Below, piece after piece: positions 18,696-27,111 of a stretch of DNA of 64,000 nucleotides. The notes under the pieces were generated by a model. The model ran no database searches. It worked only from the letters and a program-made list of their open reading frames with translations, and had not been told where the DNA came from. The DNA comes from Acidobacteriota bacterium (lineage in GTDB: Bacteria > Actinomycetota > Acidimicrobiia > Acidimicrobiales > Ilumatobacteraceae). The number at the start of each line of letters is the position of its first letter. The first letter of the stretch is position 1. A program made the translations under genes and the position numbers. The stretch is taken from the NCBI GenBank assembly GCA_018970175.1, contig JAGWWV010000006.1, positions 1-64,000 of the forward strand, given 5' to 3'.

Positions 18696-20327
18696 GTGAC
18701 GACCTCGACGACGAACAGCGGCTGGAACTTCGCCGACATGTGGGAACTGCACGCGCGGCGGTTCCCCGACGCACCGGCCGCAATTCACGGTGGCGAAGTT
18801 CGCACCTGGCGCGAATTCGACCAACGCGCGAACGGCATCGCCAACACCCTCCTCGTGGCCGGTGCGCAACGCCAGGACAAAGTCGCGCAGTACATGCACA
18901 ACTGCCCCGAGTACATGGAGTCGATGTTCGGACTCTTCAAGGCGAGTCTCGTACCCGTCAACACGAACTACCGCTACACCGAAGACGAACTCACCTACCT
19001 CTGGGACAACTCCGACTCCGTCGCCGTCATCTTCCACGCCACCTACACCGAACGCTGTGCCGCGGTGCGGTCACGCGTGCCGAACGTGAAGACATGGATC
19101 TGGGTCGACGACGGCACCCACCCGTGTCCCGACTGGGCGGTGTCGTACGAATCGGCCGCGAACTCGAACACCTCGCAGCCGGCCCCGGCCTGGCAGCGCA
19201 GTGGTGACGACCTCTACTTCCTCTACACCGGCGGCACGACGGGCATGCCGAAGGGTGTCATGTGGAGACAGGACGACATGGTCGGCAGCCTCGATGCTCC
19301 GTCGAAGGTGCCGCTGCCCGCGCACAAGGACATGTCGGCGCTCGAGGCGCGCGTGTCGAAACCCGGACCGGTCAACATGCCGGCGGCGCCCTTGATGCAC
19401 GGCACCGGTGCGATGAACGCAATGTGGGCACTTGCCCTCGGTGGTGCGGTCGCCACGATGACGAGCCGCACCTTCGACGCAAAGGAACTGCTCGAGGTCG
19501 TGCAGTCCGCACGTGTCAACAGCATCGCAATCGTCGGTGACGCATTCGCCAAGCCCATCCTTCGCGCGCTCGACGAGCACCCGGGCAAGTACGACATCTC
19601 GTCGCTCAAGTTCATCACCTCAAGCGGCGTCATGTGGTCGGCCGAAACGAAGGCGGGAATGTTGCGGCACCACCCGAAGATGTTGCTCATCGACAGCCTC
19701 GGTTCGTCCGAAGCAATCGGTATGGCCTCGTCGACCACCAGCGCCGACGGTTCCAGTAGCACCGCAACCTTCAAGCTCGGCCCGAACACGCGCGTCATCA
19801 CCGAGGAAGGTCGCGACGTCGTGCCCGGCAGCGGTGAGCGCGGTCGCATCGCGATGCGCGGTCGCACTCCGATCGGTTACTACAAGGACGAAGCGAAGTC
19901 GGCCTCCACGTTCGTCGTCATCGACGGACTGCGCTATTCGATCCCCGGCGACTTCGCCGAGGTCGACGCCGACGGCACCGTCCGTCTACTCGGGCGCGGC
20001 AGCCAGTGCATCAACACCGGTGGCGAGAAGGTCTACCCCGAGGAAGTCGAAGAAGTCCTGAAGACCCATCCGAGCGTGCTCGATGCGGCCTGCGTCGGCG
20101 TGCCCGACGAACGCTTCGGTGAAGCCATCACAGCCCTCGTCGAACCACGTCCCGGCGCAACCGTCGATTCCGCGACCCTCGTCGCCCACGTTCGCTCGAC
20201 GCTCGCAGCATACAAGTCGCCGAAGAACGTGATCACCGTGGCGACCATCGGCCGTGCGCCCAACGGAAAGCTCGACTACAAGCGTTTGAAGCAGGAAGCG
20301 CTGGAAGCGCTTGGCTTGACCAAGTAG
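18696..20327 (+). CDS. Acyl-CoA synthetase (AMP-forming)
   Basis: LYTGGTTGMPKGVMWRQDD; RLLGRGSQCINTGGEKVYPEEVEEVLKTHP; GTG start VTTSTTNSGWNFADMW. Confidence 0.92.
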   Translation: MTTSTTNSGWNFADMWELHARRFPDAPAAIHGGEVRTWREFDQRANGIANTLLVAGAQRQDKVAQYMHNCPEYMESMFGLFKASLVPVNTNYRYTEDELTYLWDNSDSVAVIFHATYTERCAAVRSRVPNVKTWIWVDDGTHPCPDWAVSYESAANSNTSQPAPAWQRSGDDLYFLYTGGTTGMPKGVMWRQDDMVGSLDAPSKVPLPAHKDMSALEARVSKPGPVNMPAAPLMHGTGAMNAMWALALGGAVATMTSRTFDAKELLEVVQSARVNSIAIVGDAFAKPILRALDEHPGKYDISSLKFITSSGVMWSAETKAGMLRHHPKMLLIDSLGSSEAIGMASSTTSADGSSSTATFKLGPNTRVITEEGRDVVPGSGERGRIAMRGRTPIGYYKDEAKSASTFVVIDGLRYSIPGDFAEVDADGTVRLLGRGSQCINTGGEKVYPEEVEEVLKTHPSVLDAACVGVPDERFGEAITALVEPRPGATVDSATLVAHVRSTLAAYKSPKNVITVATIGRAPNGKLDYKRLKQEALEALGLTK

Positions 20328-20347
20328 GCCGCAAGTAGAGTTCTCCC

Positions 20348-20371
20348 GCGCCGCCCGGCGGCGCGAACAGA
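20348..20371. promoter_or_regulatory. Strong GC hairpin (perfect inverted repeat CGCGCCGCC-C-GGCGGCGCG) between acyl-CoA ligase and SDR genes
   Basis: Directly visible dyad in the 56-bp gap upstream of the SDR start. Confidence 0.55.
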
Positions 20372-20383
20372 AAGGTGCCCCCC

Positions 20384-21277
20384 ATGGCGGATCTCGGTTT
20401 CGACGGCAAGGTAGCGATCATCACCGGAGCAGGCGGAGGCCTCGGTCGCCAGCATGCATTGCTCCTCGCCAAGCGCGGCGCGCTCGTGGTGGTCAACGAC
20501 CTTGGCGGCAACATCGACGGAACCGGCGGCGACGCCTCGGCGGCGCAGAAGGTCGTCGACGAGATCACGGCCGCAGGCGGCGAAGCAGTGGCGGACCACA
20601 ACTCGGTCGCCACCCCCGAGGGCGGCGCGGCAATCGTCAAGACCGCCGTCGACACGTTCGGACGCATCGACATCGTCGTCAACAACGCGGGCATCCTGCG
20701 CGACAAGTCGTTCCACAACATGTCGCCCGATCTCATGAACCCCGTCTTCGACGTCCACCTGAAGGGCGCGTTCCACGTCACCCAGCCTGCATGGGTGTTG
20801 ATGCGCGAACAGGGCTACGGCCGCATCATCTCCACCTCGTCCGCCGCCGGCATCTTCGGCAACTTCGGGCAAACCAACTACGGGGCTGCGAAGCTGGGCC
20901 TCGTCGGTTTCACCCGCGTGCTGGCCGTCGAAGGTGCGAAGTACAACATCAAGGCGAACGCCATCGCGCCACTCGCGCTCACACGCATGACCGAAGACCT
21001 GATGGGGGCACTCGCCGACAAACTCGACCCGTCGCAGGTGTCGCCGATCGTTGCGTGGCTGGCCCACGAGGACTGCCCCGTCACCGGTCAGGTGTACAGC
21101 GTCGGTGGTGGCCGCGTTGCCAACGTGTTCTTCGGCGAGACGCAGGGCTACACGAAGCCCGGCCACACGCTCGAAGACGTCCGCGACAACTGGGATTCCA
21201 TCATGAGCCAGAAGGACTACTTCGTTCCGCAGAATCTCGCCGAAGAAACCGCTGCGTTCTTCAACAAGTTGAAGTAA
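20384..21277 (+). CDS. SDR-family oxidoreductase (MFE-2-like 3-hydroxyacyl-CoA dehydrogenase)
   Basis: GAGGGLGRQHALLLAKRGALVVVNDLGGNIDGTGGD; NYGAAKLGLVGFTRVL. Confidence 0.9.
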   Translation: MADLGFDGKVAIITGAGGGLGRQHALLLAKRGALVVVNDLGGNIDGTGGDASAAQKVVDEITAAGGEAVADHNSVATPEGGAAIVKTAVDTFGRIDIVVNNAGILRDKSFHNMSPDLMNPVFDVHLKGAFHVTQPAWVLMREQGYGRIISTSSAAGIFGNFGQTNYGAAKLGLVGFTRVLAVEGAKYNIKANAIAPLALTRMTEDLMGALADKLDPSQVSPIVAWLAHEDCPVTGQVYSVGGGRVANVFFGETQGYTKPGHTLEDVRDNWDSIMSQKDYFVPQNLAEETAAFFNKLK

Positions 21278-21281
21278 CCAG

Positions 21282-22418
21282 ATGACGGAGACCGTCGACG
21301 ACTTCCGCTCGCGCGCCGCGGCGTGGCTGGCGGCCAATGCGTCGACGGCACCACGTGATTACGGCGCCATCTGTCCACCCAATCTCATCGCTGCGGGACG
21401 CGACTGGCAGATCCGGCTGAACGACGCAGGGTTCACCGGCATTCATTGGCCGGTCGAGCACGGTGGCCGCGGTCTCACGCCCGCCCACACGGCGGCGTGG
21501 ATCGAACTGTGCGCGCGACATGGCGTACCCCCGGTTCTCAACATGGTGGGCCTGGTTCTCGCCGGTGGGTCGATCCTGCGGTTCGGCACGCCCGAACAGC
21601 AGGCGCTCCACCTGCGCGCAACGCTCGAGGCGAACCACGTGTGGTGCCAGTTGTTCAGCGAGCCAGGTGCCGGCAGCGACCTCGGTGGCCTGTCGACGAA
21701 AGCGATACGCGACGGCGAACGCTTCATCGTGAACGGCCAGAAGGTGTGGTGCAGCGGCGGGCGCTACAGCAACTGGGGAATCCTGATGGCGCGCACCAAC
21801 CCCGACGCACCGAAACACGAGGGCATCTCGTTCTTCCTCTGCCCGATGGACACGCCGGGCATCGACATTCGCCCGCTGCGCCAGATGACGGGCGAAGCCG
21901 AATTCGACGAGGTGTTTTTCACCGATGTCGAATTGCCGGCCGACTGCCTGCTCGGTCCGCTGCACGGCGGGTGGGGCGTCGGCATGGCGGTGCTGACGAG
22001 CGAACGTGGCCACATCGGAGCAAGTGTCATCGGCCTCGAACGCCGTCTCGAGTCGATGGCGCAACTTGGCTCGAGCCGCGAACTCGACGCGACATCGCGC
22101 GATCGTCTCGCTCACCTGTTGTCACGCGGCCATGCGTTCAAGGCGATGGGCAAGCGTCAGGGACCCGAGGCATCGACTGCCGCTTCGCTCATGAAGCTCG
22201 GCATCACCGAGATGATGTTCGACACCGCGATGCTGAAAGGTGACATCTCGGGTGCGCTCGCGCTGCTCGACGGCAGCGACGCCACCGGAATGTTGGCCGC
22301 ACCCGGCGGACGCATCGCGGGTGGCACCAGCCAGGTGCAGCGCAACATCATCGGCGAGCGGCTCCTGGGTTTGCCGCGCGAGCCCAAGTACGGCGAACCG
22401 AAGGGTCCGACTGCGTGA
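21282..22418 (+). CDS. Acyl-CoA dehydrogenase family protein
   Basis: CQLFSEPGAGSDLGGLSTKAI; AGGTSQVQRNIIGERLLGLPREP. Confidence 0.93.
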   Translation: MTETVDDFRSRAAAWLAANASTAPRDYGAICPPNLIAAGRDWQIRLNDAGFTGIHWPVEHGGRGLTPAHTAAWIELCARHGVPPVLNMVGLVLAGGSILRFGTPEQQALHLRATLEANHVWCQLFSEPGAGSDLGGLSTKAIRDGERFIVNGQKVWCSGGRYSNWGILMARTNPDAPKHEGISFFLCPMDTPGIDIRPLRQMTGEAEFDEVFFTDVELPADCLLGPLHGGWGVGMAVLTSERGHIGASVIGLERRLESMAQLGSSRELDATSRDRLAHLLSRGHAFKAMGKRQGPEASTAASLMKLGITEMMFDTAMLKGDISGALALLDGSDATGMLAAPGGRIAGGTSQVQRNIIGERLLGLPREPKYGEPKGPTA

Positions 22419-23284
22419 ACACCTTCCATGTCGAGTCGACCAACGGCATCGTCCTCGCGTTGCACCACCTGTCCGACTGTGAAGCCGGCTCGCTTCCACT
22501 CGTGCTTCTCTCCCACGCCACCGGATTCCACGGTCGGTGTTGGCTGCCCGTGGCGAAGCGACTCGAGGGCCGCTTCGACGTCTGGGCACACGACCACCGC
22601 GGCTACGGCGATTCGCCCGTGCCCGATGACTGGTCGGTCAAGTGGGAAGAGTTCGGTGACGACTCCCTTGCCGTGGCGCGCCACCTCACCGGCCACGTGC
22701 GCCCCGGGCCTCTCTTCGCCGCGGGTCATTCGATGGGCGGTGCGACCCTCGTGATGGCTGCGCTGCGCCAACCCGAACTGTTCCGCGGCATCGTCGCGTT
22801 CGAGCCGATCATCTTTCCGTTGTCGGGTTTTCGTCCTGCCGACCTTCCGCCCAATCCCCTCGCTGCCGCAACGCGCAAACGCCGCACAACGTTTCCGTCA
22901 CTCGCCGATGCGAAGGCAAACTTCGCTTCGAAGCCACCGATGTCGGCTTTCCGTGCCGATGCTCTCGAGGCCTACGTCGACCACGGCTTCCGCACCTCTC
23001 CCGACGGTGTCACGCTGAAGTGCAATCCCGAACACGAAGCGCGCACCTACGAAACCGGCGGTGGCCACCAGACATGGGACTCGCTTCCATCGTTGCGTGT
23101 ACCACTGTGGGTGGTCGGCAGCCCCGAACAGCAGTACCAGCCGTCGGCAATCGCACCACGCATCGCCGAACAAGTGCCGGGTGCACGGTTCGAGGTCTGG
23201 GAAGAAGTGTCACACTTCGGTCCGATGGAAGACCCCGACAGATTCGCCGACTACGTCGCCGATCGCGCGACATCGACGGACTGA
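22415..23284 (+). CDS. Alpha/beta fold hydrolase
   Basis: GTGA overlap; VLLSHATGFHGRCWLPVAKRL; FAAGHSMGGATLVMAAL. Confidence 0.9.
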   Translation: MNTFHVESTNGIVLALHHLSDCEAGSLPLVLLSHATGFHGRCWLPVAKRLEGRFDVWAHDHRGYGDSPVPDDWSVKWEEFGDDSLAVARHLTGHVRPGPLFAAGHSMGGATLVMAALRQPELFRGIVAFEPIIFPLSGFRPADLPPNPLAAATRKRRTTFPSLADAKANFASKPPMSAFRADALEAYVDHGFRTSPDGVTLKCNPEHEARTYETGGGHQTWDSLPSLRVPLWVVGSPEQQYQPSAIAPRIAEQVPGARFEVWEEVSHFGPMEDPDRFADYVADRATSTD

Positions 23285-23291
23285 CCGGACC

Positions 23292-23807
23292 GTGAACATC
23301 CACCGCATCGACGACGCGTTCGACCGCAGACTCGAACCGGCTCGCCACAACGGCGTCGTGCAGGGACTCTTCTCCCTCCTCAGCAGGGCGGGAGAATTCA
23401 GCATCATCTGGCACGTCGTCATTTGGCTGCGCGCAATCGGCAGCACCGACCGTGCGGGCGAAGCATTGATCTTCTCGCTGCTGCTCGGGGCCGAGAGCCT
23501 GATCGTCAACCAAGGCATCAAGCGACTGTTCCGACGCAGTCGACCCGATGCGAACGGCGACGGTCGGTTCAACGTGCGCACGCCGGTGACCTCGTCGTTC
23601 CCGAGCGGCCACTCGTCGTCGGCGTTCTTTGCTGCGACGGTTCTGGCAACGCTGGTGCCCGGGGAATGGGCTGTTCTCTTTTTCGTGCTCGCCATCGGCG
23701 TCGCCCTCAGTCGCGTGATGGTGAGGCTCCACCATCTTTCCGACATCCTCGGCGGAGCACTCGTCGGTGCAGCCCTTGGTCTTCTCGCGGTACCGCTTGT
23801 AGGTTGA
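23292..23807 (+). CDS. Phosphatase PAP2 family protein
   Basis: KRLFRRSRPD ... SSFPSGHSSSAFFAATVLA ... VALSRVMVRLHHLSDILGG. Confidence 0.9.
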   Translation: MNIHRIDDAFDRRLEPARHNGVVQGLFSLLSRAGEFSIIWHVVIWLRAIGSTDRAGEALIFSLLLGAESLIVNQGIKRLFRRSRPDANGDGRFNVRTPVTSSFPSGHSSSAFFAATVLATLVPGEWAVLFFVLAIGVALSRVMVRLHHLSDILGGALVGAALGLLAVPLVG

Positions 23808-23811
23808 GCGC

Positions 23812-24411
23812 GTGACGCGCTCGTTTGCAGTGACCTGGGACTACAGATGCCCGTACGGACGCATCGTCCATGACCATGTCGTCACCGGGCTTCTCGCCGG
23901 CGCCGATTGGGATGTGACGTTCCTTCCGTACTGCCTCGGGCAGTCGAACCGCGATCCCGATCTGCCACCGATCTGGGAAACACCGCAGGCCGACTCCGGT
24001 CTCTTCGCCCTTCAGGTGGGCATAGCCGCACGCGACAACAACCCGGCGCGCTTTCCGGCCTTCCACCGCTCGGTGTACGACTACCGCCACACCGCGGCAG
24101 GCAACCTGAACGACCGCGCAAAACTCGCGTCGCTCCTCACCCGCGCCGACATCGACGCAGAACGAATCTTTGCCATCGTCGAAACGGGCGAGCCACTGCA
24201 AACCATCGCCCGCGAACACATGCGGTACGTGAACAGCCACGACGTGTGGGGTGTTCCGACGTTCGTTGTCGACGACAAGGCGGTTTTCGTTCGTCTGTTG
24301 CGCACCGCCGACGGCGACGGATCACTCGCGATCGCAACGATCGAACGAATCCTCGAGAACATCGCGTGGCCGATCCTCAACGAGTTCAAGCACACGAGCG
24401 TCCCCCAATGA
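23812..24411 (+). CDS. DsbA-family protein
   Basis: FAVTWDYRCPYGRIVHDHVV; GVPTFVVDDKAVFVRLL. Confidence 0.82.
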   Translation: MTRSFAVTWDYRCPYGRIVHDHVVTGLLAGADWDVTFLPYCLGQSNRDPDLPPIWETPQADSGLFALQVGIAARDNNPARFPAFHRSVYDYRHTAAGNLNDRAKLASLLTRADIDAERIFAIVETGEPLQTIAREHMRYVNSHDVWGVPTFVVDDKAVFVRLLRTADGDGSLAIATIERILENIAWPILNEFKHTSVPQ

Positions 24412-25913
24412 CCGAAAGGATGACCGACGCCGAGGGCTTGATGTGGCGCCTCGAAAAGGACCCTTTCCTCTCCTCCACCTTCTCCAACGTGTCGATTCTC
24501 GACCGCCCGATGAACGTCACGGCGTTCATGCGGCGTATGCACCGCGCCACCATCGCCATTCCGCGCCTGCGCCAGCGCGTGCAGCCGGCGCCCGCCAACC
24601 TCGGCGCACCCTTCTGGCAGCCCGATCCGAATTTCGACCTCGCCCATCACGTGCGCCACATTGCTCTGCCCGGCGACGGTTCGATGCGCCAACTTCTCGA
24701 TCTCGCGACCCTCTTCACCGCCGACCCGTTCGACCGGGCTCGGCCACCGTGGCAGTTCCTCATCGTCGACAACGTCGAAGGCGGCCGCAGCGCGCTCATC
24801 AGCAAGATTCACCACACCATCACCGATGGCGAAGGCGGCGTTCTCCTGTCGATGCAGTTCATCGACCTCGAACGCGACGCACCCGAACCCGCGCCGCTTC
24901 CCGAACCCGAATCGGTCGACGAAACCCACCCCGACGACGAATCGGCCGACGTTCTGCGCGCCGCGCTCGGCGACGCCCTGCGGATTCCCCTCTCGTTCGT
25001 GAAGCAGGTGCGCGACGCACTCAGCGATCCCGCCAGCCTCCCGTCGACCGGCGCAGAAACGGCAGCCAACGTGCGGGCGGTCATGAAGCAACTCGGCGAC
25101 ACCGACCCTGCGCGCAGCCCGCTCTGGACGAAGCGCTCGCTCGGCCGACGCCTCGAGGCACTTTCCATTCCCTACGCCACCATGCGCGAGGCCTCGCAGG
25201 CTCTCGGCGGCAAGCTGAACACCGCGTTCGTCACTGCGGCTGCCGATGCCGCGGGCGAATACCACCGCCGGCTTGGCGCACCCGTGGAATCACTGCGCAC
25301 GTCGATGGCCGTCAGCACCCGTACCGACGAATCCGCGTCGAACGCCTTCACGCTCGTGCGCTTGCTCGTGCCGACCGGCGAGATGCCCGTCGAAGAACGC
25401 TTCGCGGCCATCAACGAAATGACGACCTCGGTACGCGCCGGCTCGGGCGACGCCAGCCTCGACACTCTGGCGGGCCTGGCCCAGGCGCTTCCCATCTCGG
25501 TCCTCACGCGTTTGGCCCGCGCCCAGAGCCAGACGGTCGACTTCGCCACGTCCAACGTGCGCGGAGCCGGAATACCGCTCTACATCGCAGGTGCGCGCAT
25601 CGCCGCGAACCATCCGGTTGGCCCGCTTGGCGGGGTGGCATTCAACCTCACGCTCCTCAGCAACGACGGCAACCTCGACATGGGCCTGCACGTCGACACT
25701 GCGGCGGTGGAACAACCCGAACTGCTGCGTACCTGCATCGACGAGGCGTTCGGGCGGATCGCGAACTTCGCGCCGAAGCCGACGGTAGCAGCGACAAGGG
25801 AAACGTCGTCCGAGACCGCCGGACCGACGGACGACACAGCCGGCAAACCGGCGAAGGTCAGGAAACCGCGCTGGTGGCGGCGGGCTTCGCAGCCGCCGAC
25901 AAAATCGACCTGA
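24408..25913 (+). CDS. Wax ester synthase / diacylglycerol acyltransferase (WS/DGAT) family
   Basis: ISKIHHTITDGEGGVLL (HHxxxDG), ATSNVRGAGIPLYIAGARI; ATGA overlap with upstream gene. Confidence 0.92.
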   Translation: MTERMTDAEGLMWRLEKDPFLSSTFSNVSILDRPMNVTAFMRRMHRATIAIPRLRQRVQPAPANLGAPFWQPDPNFDLAHHVRHIALPGDGSMRQLLDLATLFTADPFDRARPPWQFLIVDNVEGGRSALISKIHHTITDGEGGVLLSMQFIDLERDAPEPAPLPEPESVDETHPDDESADVLRAALGDALRIPLSFVKQVRDALSDPASLPSTGAETAANVRAVMKQLGDTDPARSPLWTKRSLGRRLEALSIPYATMREASQALGGKLNTAFVTAAADAAGEYHRRLGAPVESLRTSMAVSTRTDESASNAFTLVRLLVPTGEMPVEERFAAINEMTTSVRAGSGDASLDTLAGLAQALPISVLTRLARAQSQTVDFATSNVRGAGIPLYIAGARIAANHPVGPLGGVAFNLTLLSNDGNLDMGLHVDTAAVEQPELLRTCIDEAFGRIANFAPKPTVAATRETSSETAGPTDDTAGKPAKVRKPRWWRRASQPPTKST

Positions 25914-26061
25914 GGTCGAGCAACAGGTCGGCGACTTCGCCGCTGGAAACCAACTCGCGACGCAGCATCTCTGCGAGCGCCTTGTCGACGATGGCGAGAG
26001 CCTCGGCGATCGCACCGGTCGTGTTTTGGTCTTCGGTCGTCTCGGCGATGGTTGCGTTCAC
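25858..26061 (-). CDS. Small hypothetical protein (67 aa), antisense overlap with the WS/DGAT 3' end
   Basis: GTG start preceded by a good SD (AAAGGAGctgccGTG); VNATIAETTEDQNTTGAIAEALAIVDKALAEMLRRELVSSGEVADLLLDLRSILS. Confidence 0.6.
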   Translation of the reverse strand: MNATIAETTEDQNTTGAIAEALAIVDKALAEMLRRELVSSGEVADLLLDLRSILSAAAKPAATSAVS

Positions 26062-26208
26062 GGCAGCTCCTTTTGTCATTGTCTAGCAGCAAGCACGAGG
26101 AGCCCCACCGCCGACTGACCGTGACATTACCCACAGGCCTCCCGTCGGACGCGTCAATTCGGAATCGTGTCAAAACCGACGGAATTCACGACCTACGATC
26201 GTCGCCTC

Positions 26209-27033
26209 ATGGACATCTCGCCGCAGTCACACGTCGTCGTCACCGGAGCCGCAGGCGGTATCGGCCGCGCTCTCGCGCGAGAGTTCCACGCAGCCGGTGC
26301 GCGCGTGACCATCACCGACCTCGACGAGTCGCGCCTCGTTGCGGTCTGCAACGACCTGAATGCCCGACGCACGAACTCGGCTACCGCCATTGCGGCAAAC
26401 ATCGGTACCCGCGACGGCAACTCCGCCGTCATCGCGCACGCGCGCGCAACCTTCGGCGCAATCGATTTGTTTTTCGCCAACGCGGGCGTCGGCATGGGAA
26501 CCGACCTCGAAAACTCGAGCGACGACGACTGGGAAACAAGCTTTGCGGTGAACGTGCACGCGCATCGCTATGCCGCCGAGATTCTTCTCCCCGAATGGCT
26601 CGCACGAGGAAACGGTTACTTCTGCTCGACAGCATCGGCGGCAGGCTTGCTTGCCCAGATCGGCTCGGCCCCGTACTCCGTCACCAAGCACGCTGCGGTC
26701 GCATTCGCAGAGTGGCTGTCGATCACGTACCACGACCGCGGCCTGCGTGTCAGTTGCCTGTGCCCTCAGGGCGTCAACACGAACATGTTGAACCCCGACA
26801 AACCGTCGAAGTCGGGTGCCGACTTCGCCTCGGCGGGAGACGTCGTGAAAGCAGCGGGTGCGGTTCTGGAACCCGAGGACGTCGCTGCGTTCACCGTTGC
26901 CGCGGTTCGTGACGAACGATTCCTCGTGCTGCCCCACGCCGAGGTCGAGACGTACATGACCACCCGCGCCTCGCAGCACGCGAGGTGGCTCGGCGGCATG
27001 CGCAAACTGCAGGCCCGCGTCTTCGGCGCGTAG
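26209..27033 (+). CDS. SDR-family oxidoreductase
   Basis: VVVTGAAGGIGRALAREFHAAGARVTITDLD; PYSVTKHAAVAFAEWL. Confidence 0.9.
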   Translation: MDISPQSHVVVTGAAGGIGRALAREFHAAGARVTITDLDESRLVAVCNDLNARRTNSATAIAANIGTRDGNSAVIAHARATFGAIDLFFANAGVGMGTDLENSSDDDWETSFAVNVHAHRYAAEILLPEWLARGNGYFCSTASAAGLLAQIGSAPYSVTKHAAVAFAEWLSITYHDRGLRVSCLCPQGVNTNMLNPDKPSKSGADFASAGDVVKAAGAVLEPEDVAAFTVAAVRDERFLVLPHAEVETYMTTRASQHARWLGGMRKLQARVFGA

Positions 27034-27111
27034 CCGAAGACTCCCGACGGCAACACAACCGCAACACGCGCCCAACCTTCGGTGCCTCACCCGCACCGTA
27101 CGGTGGACGCC

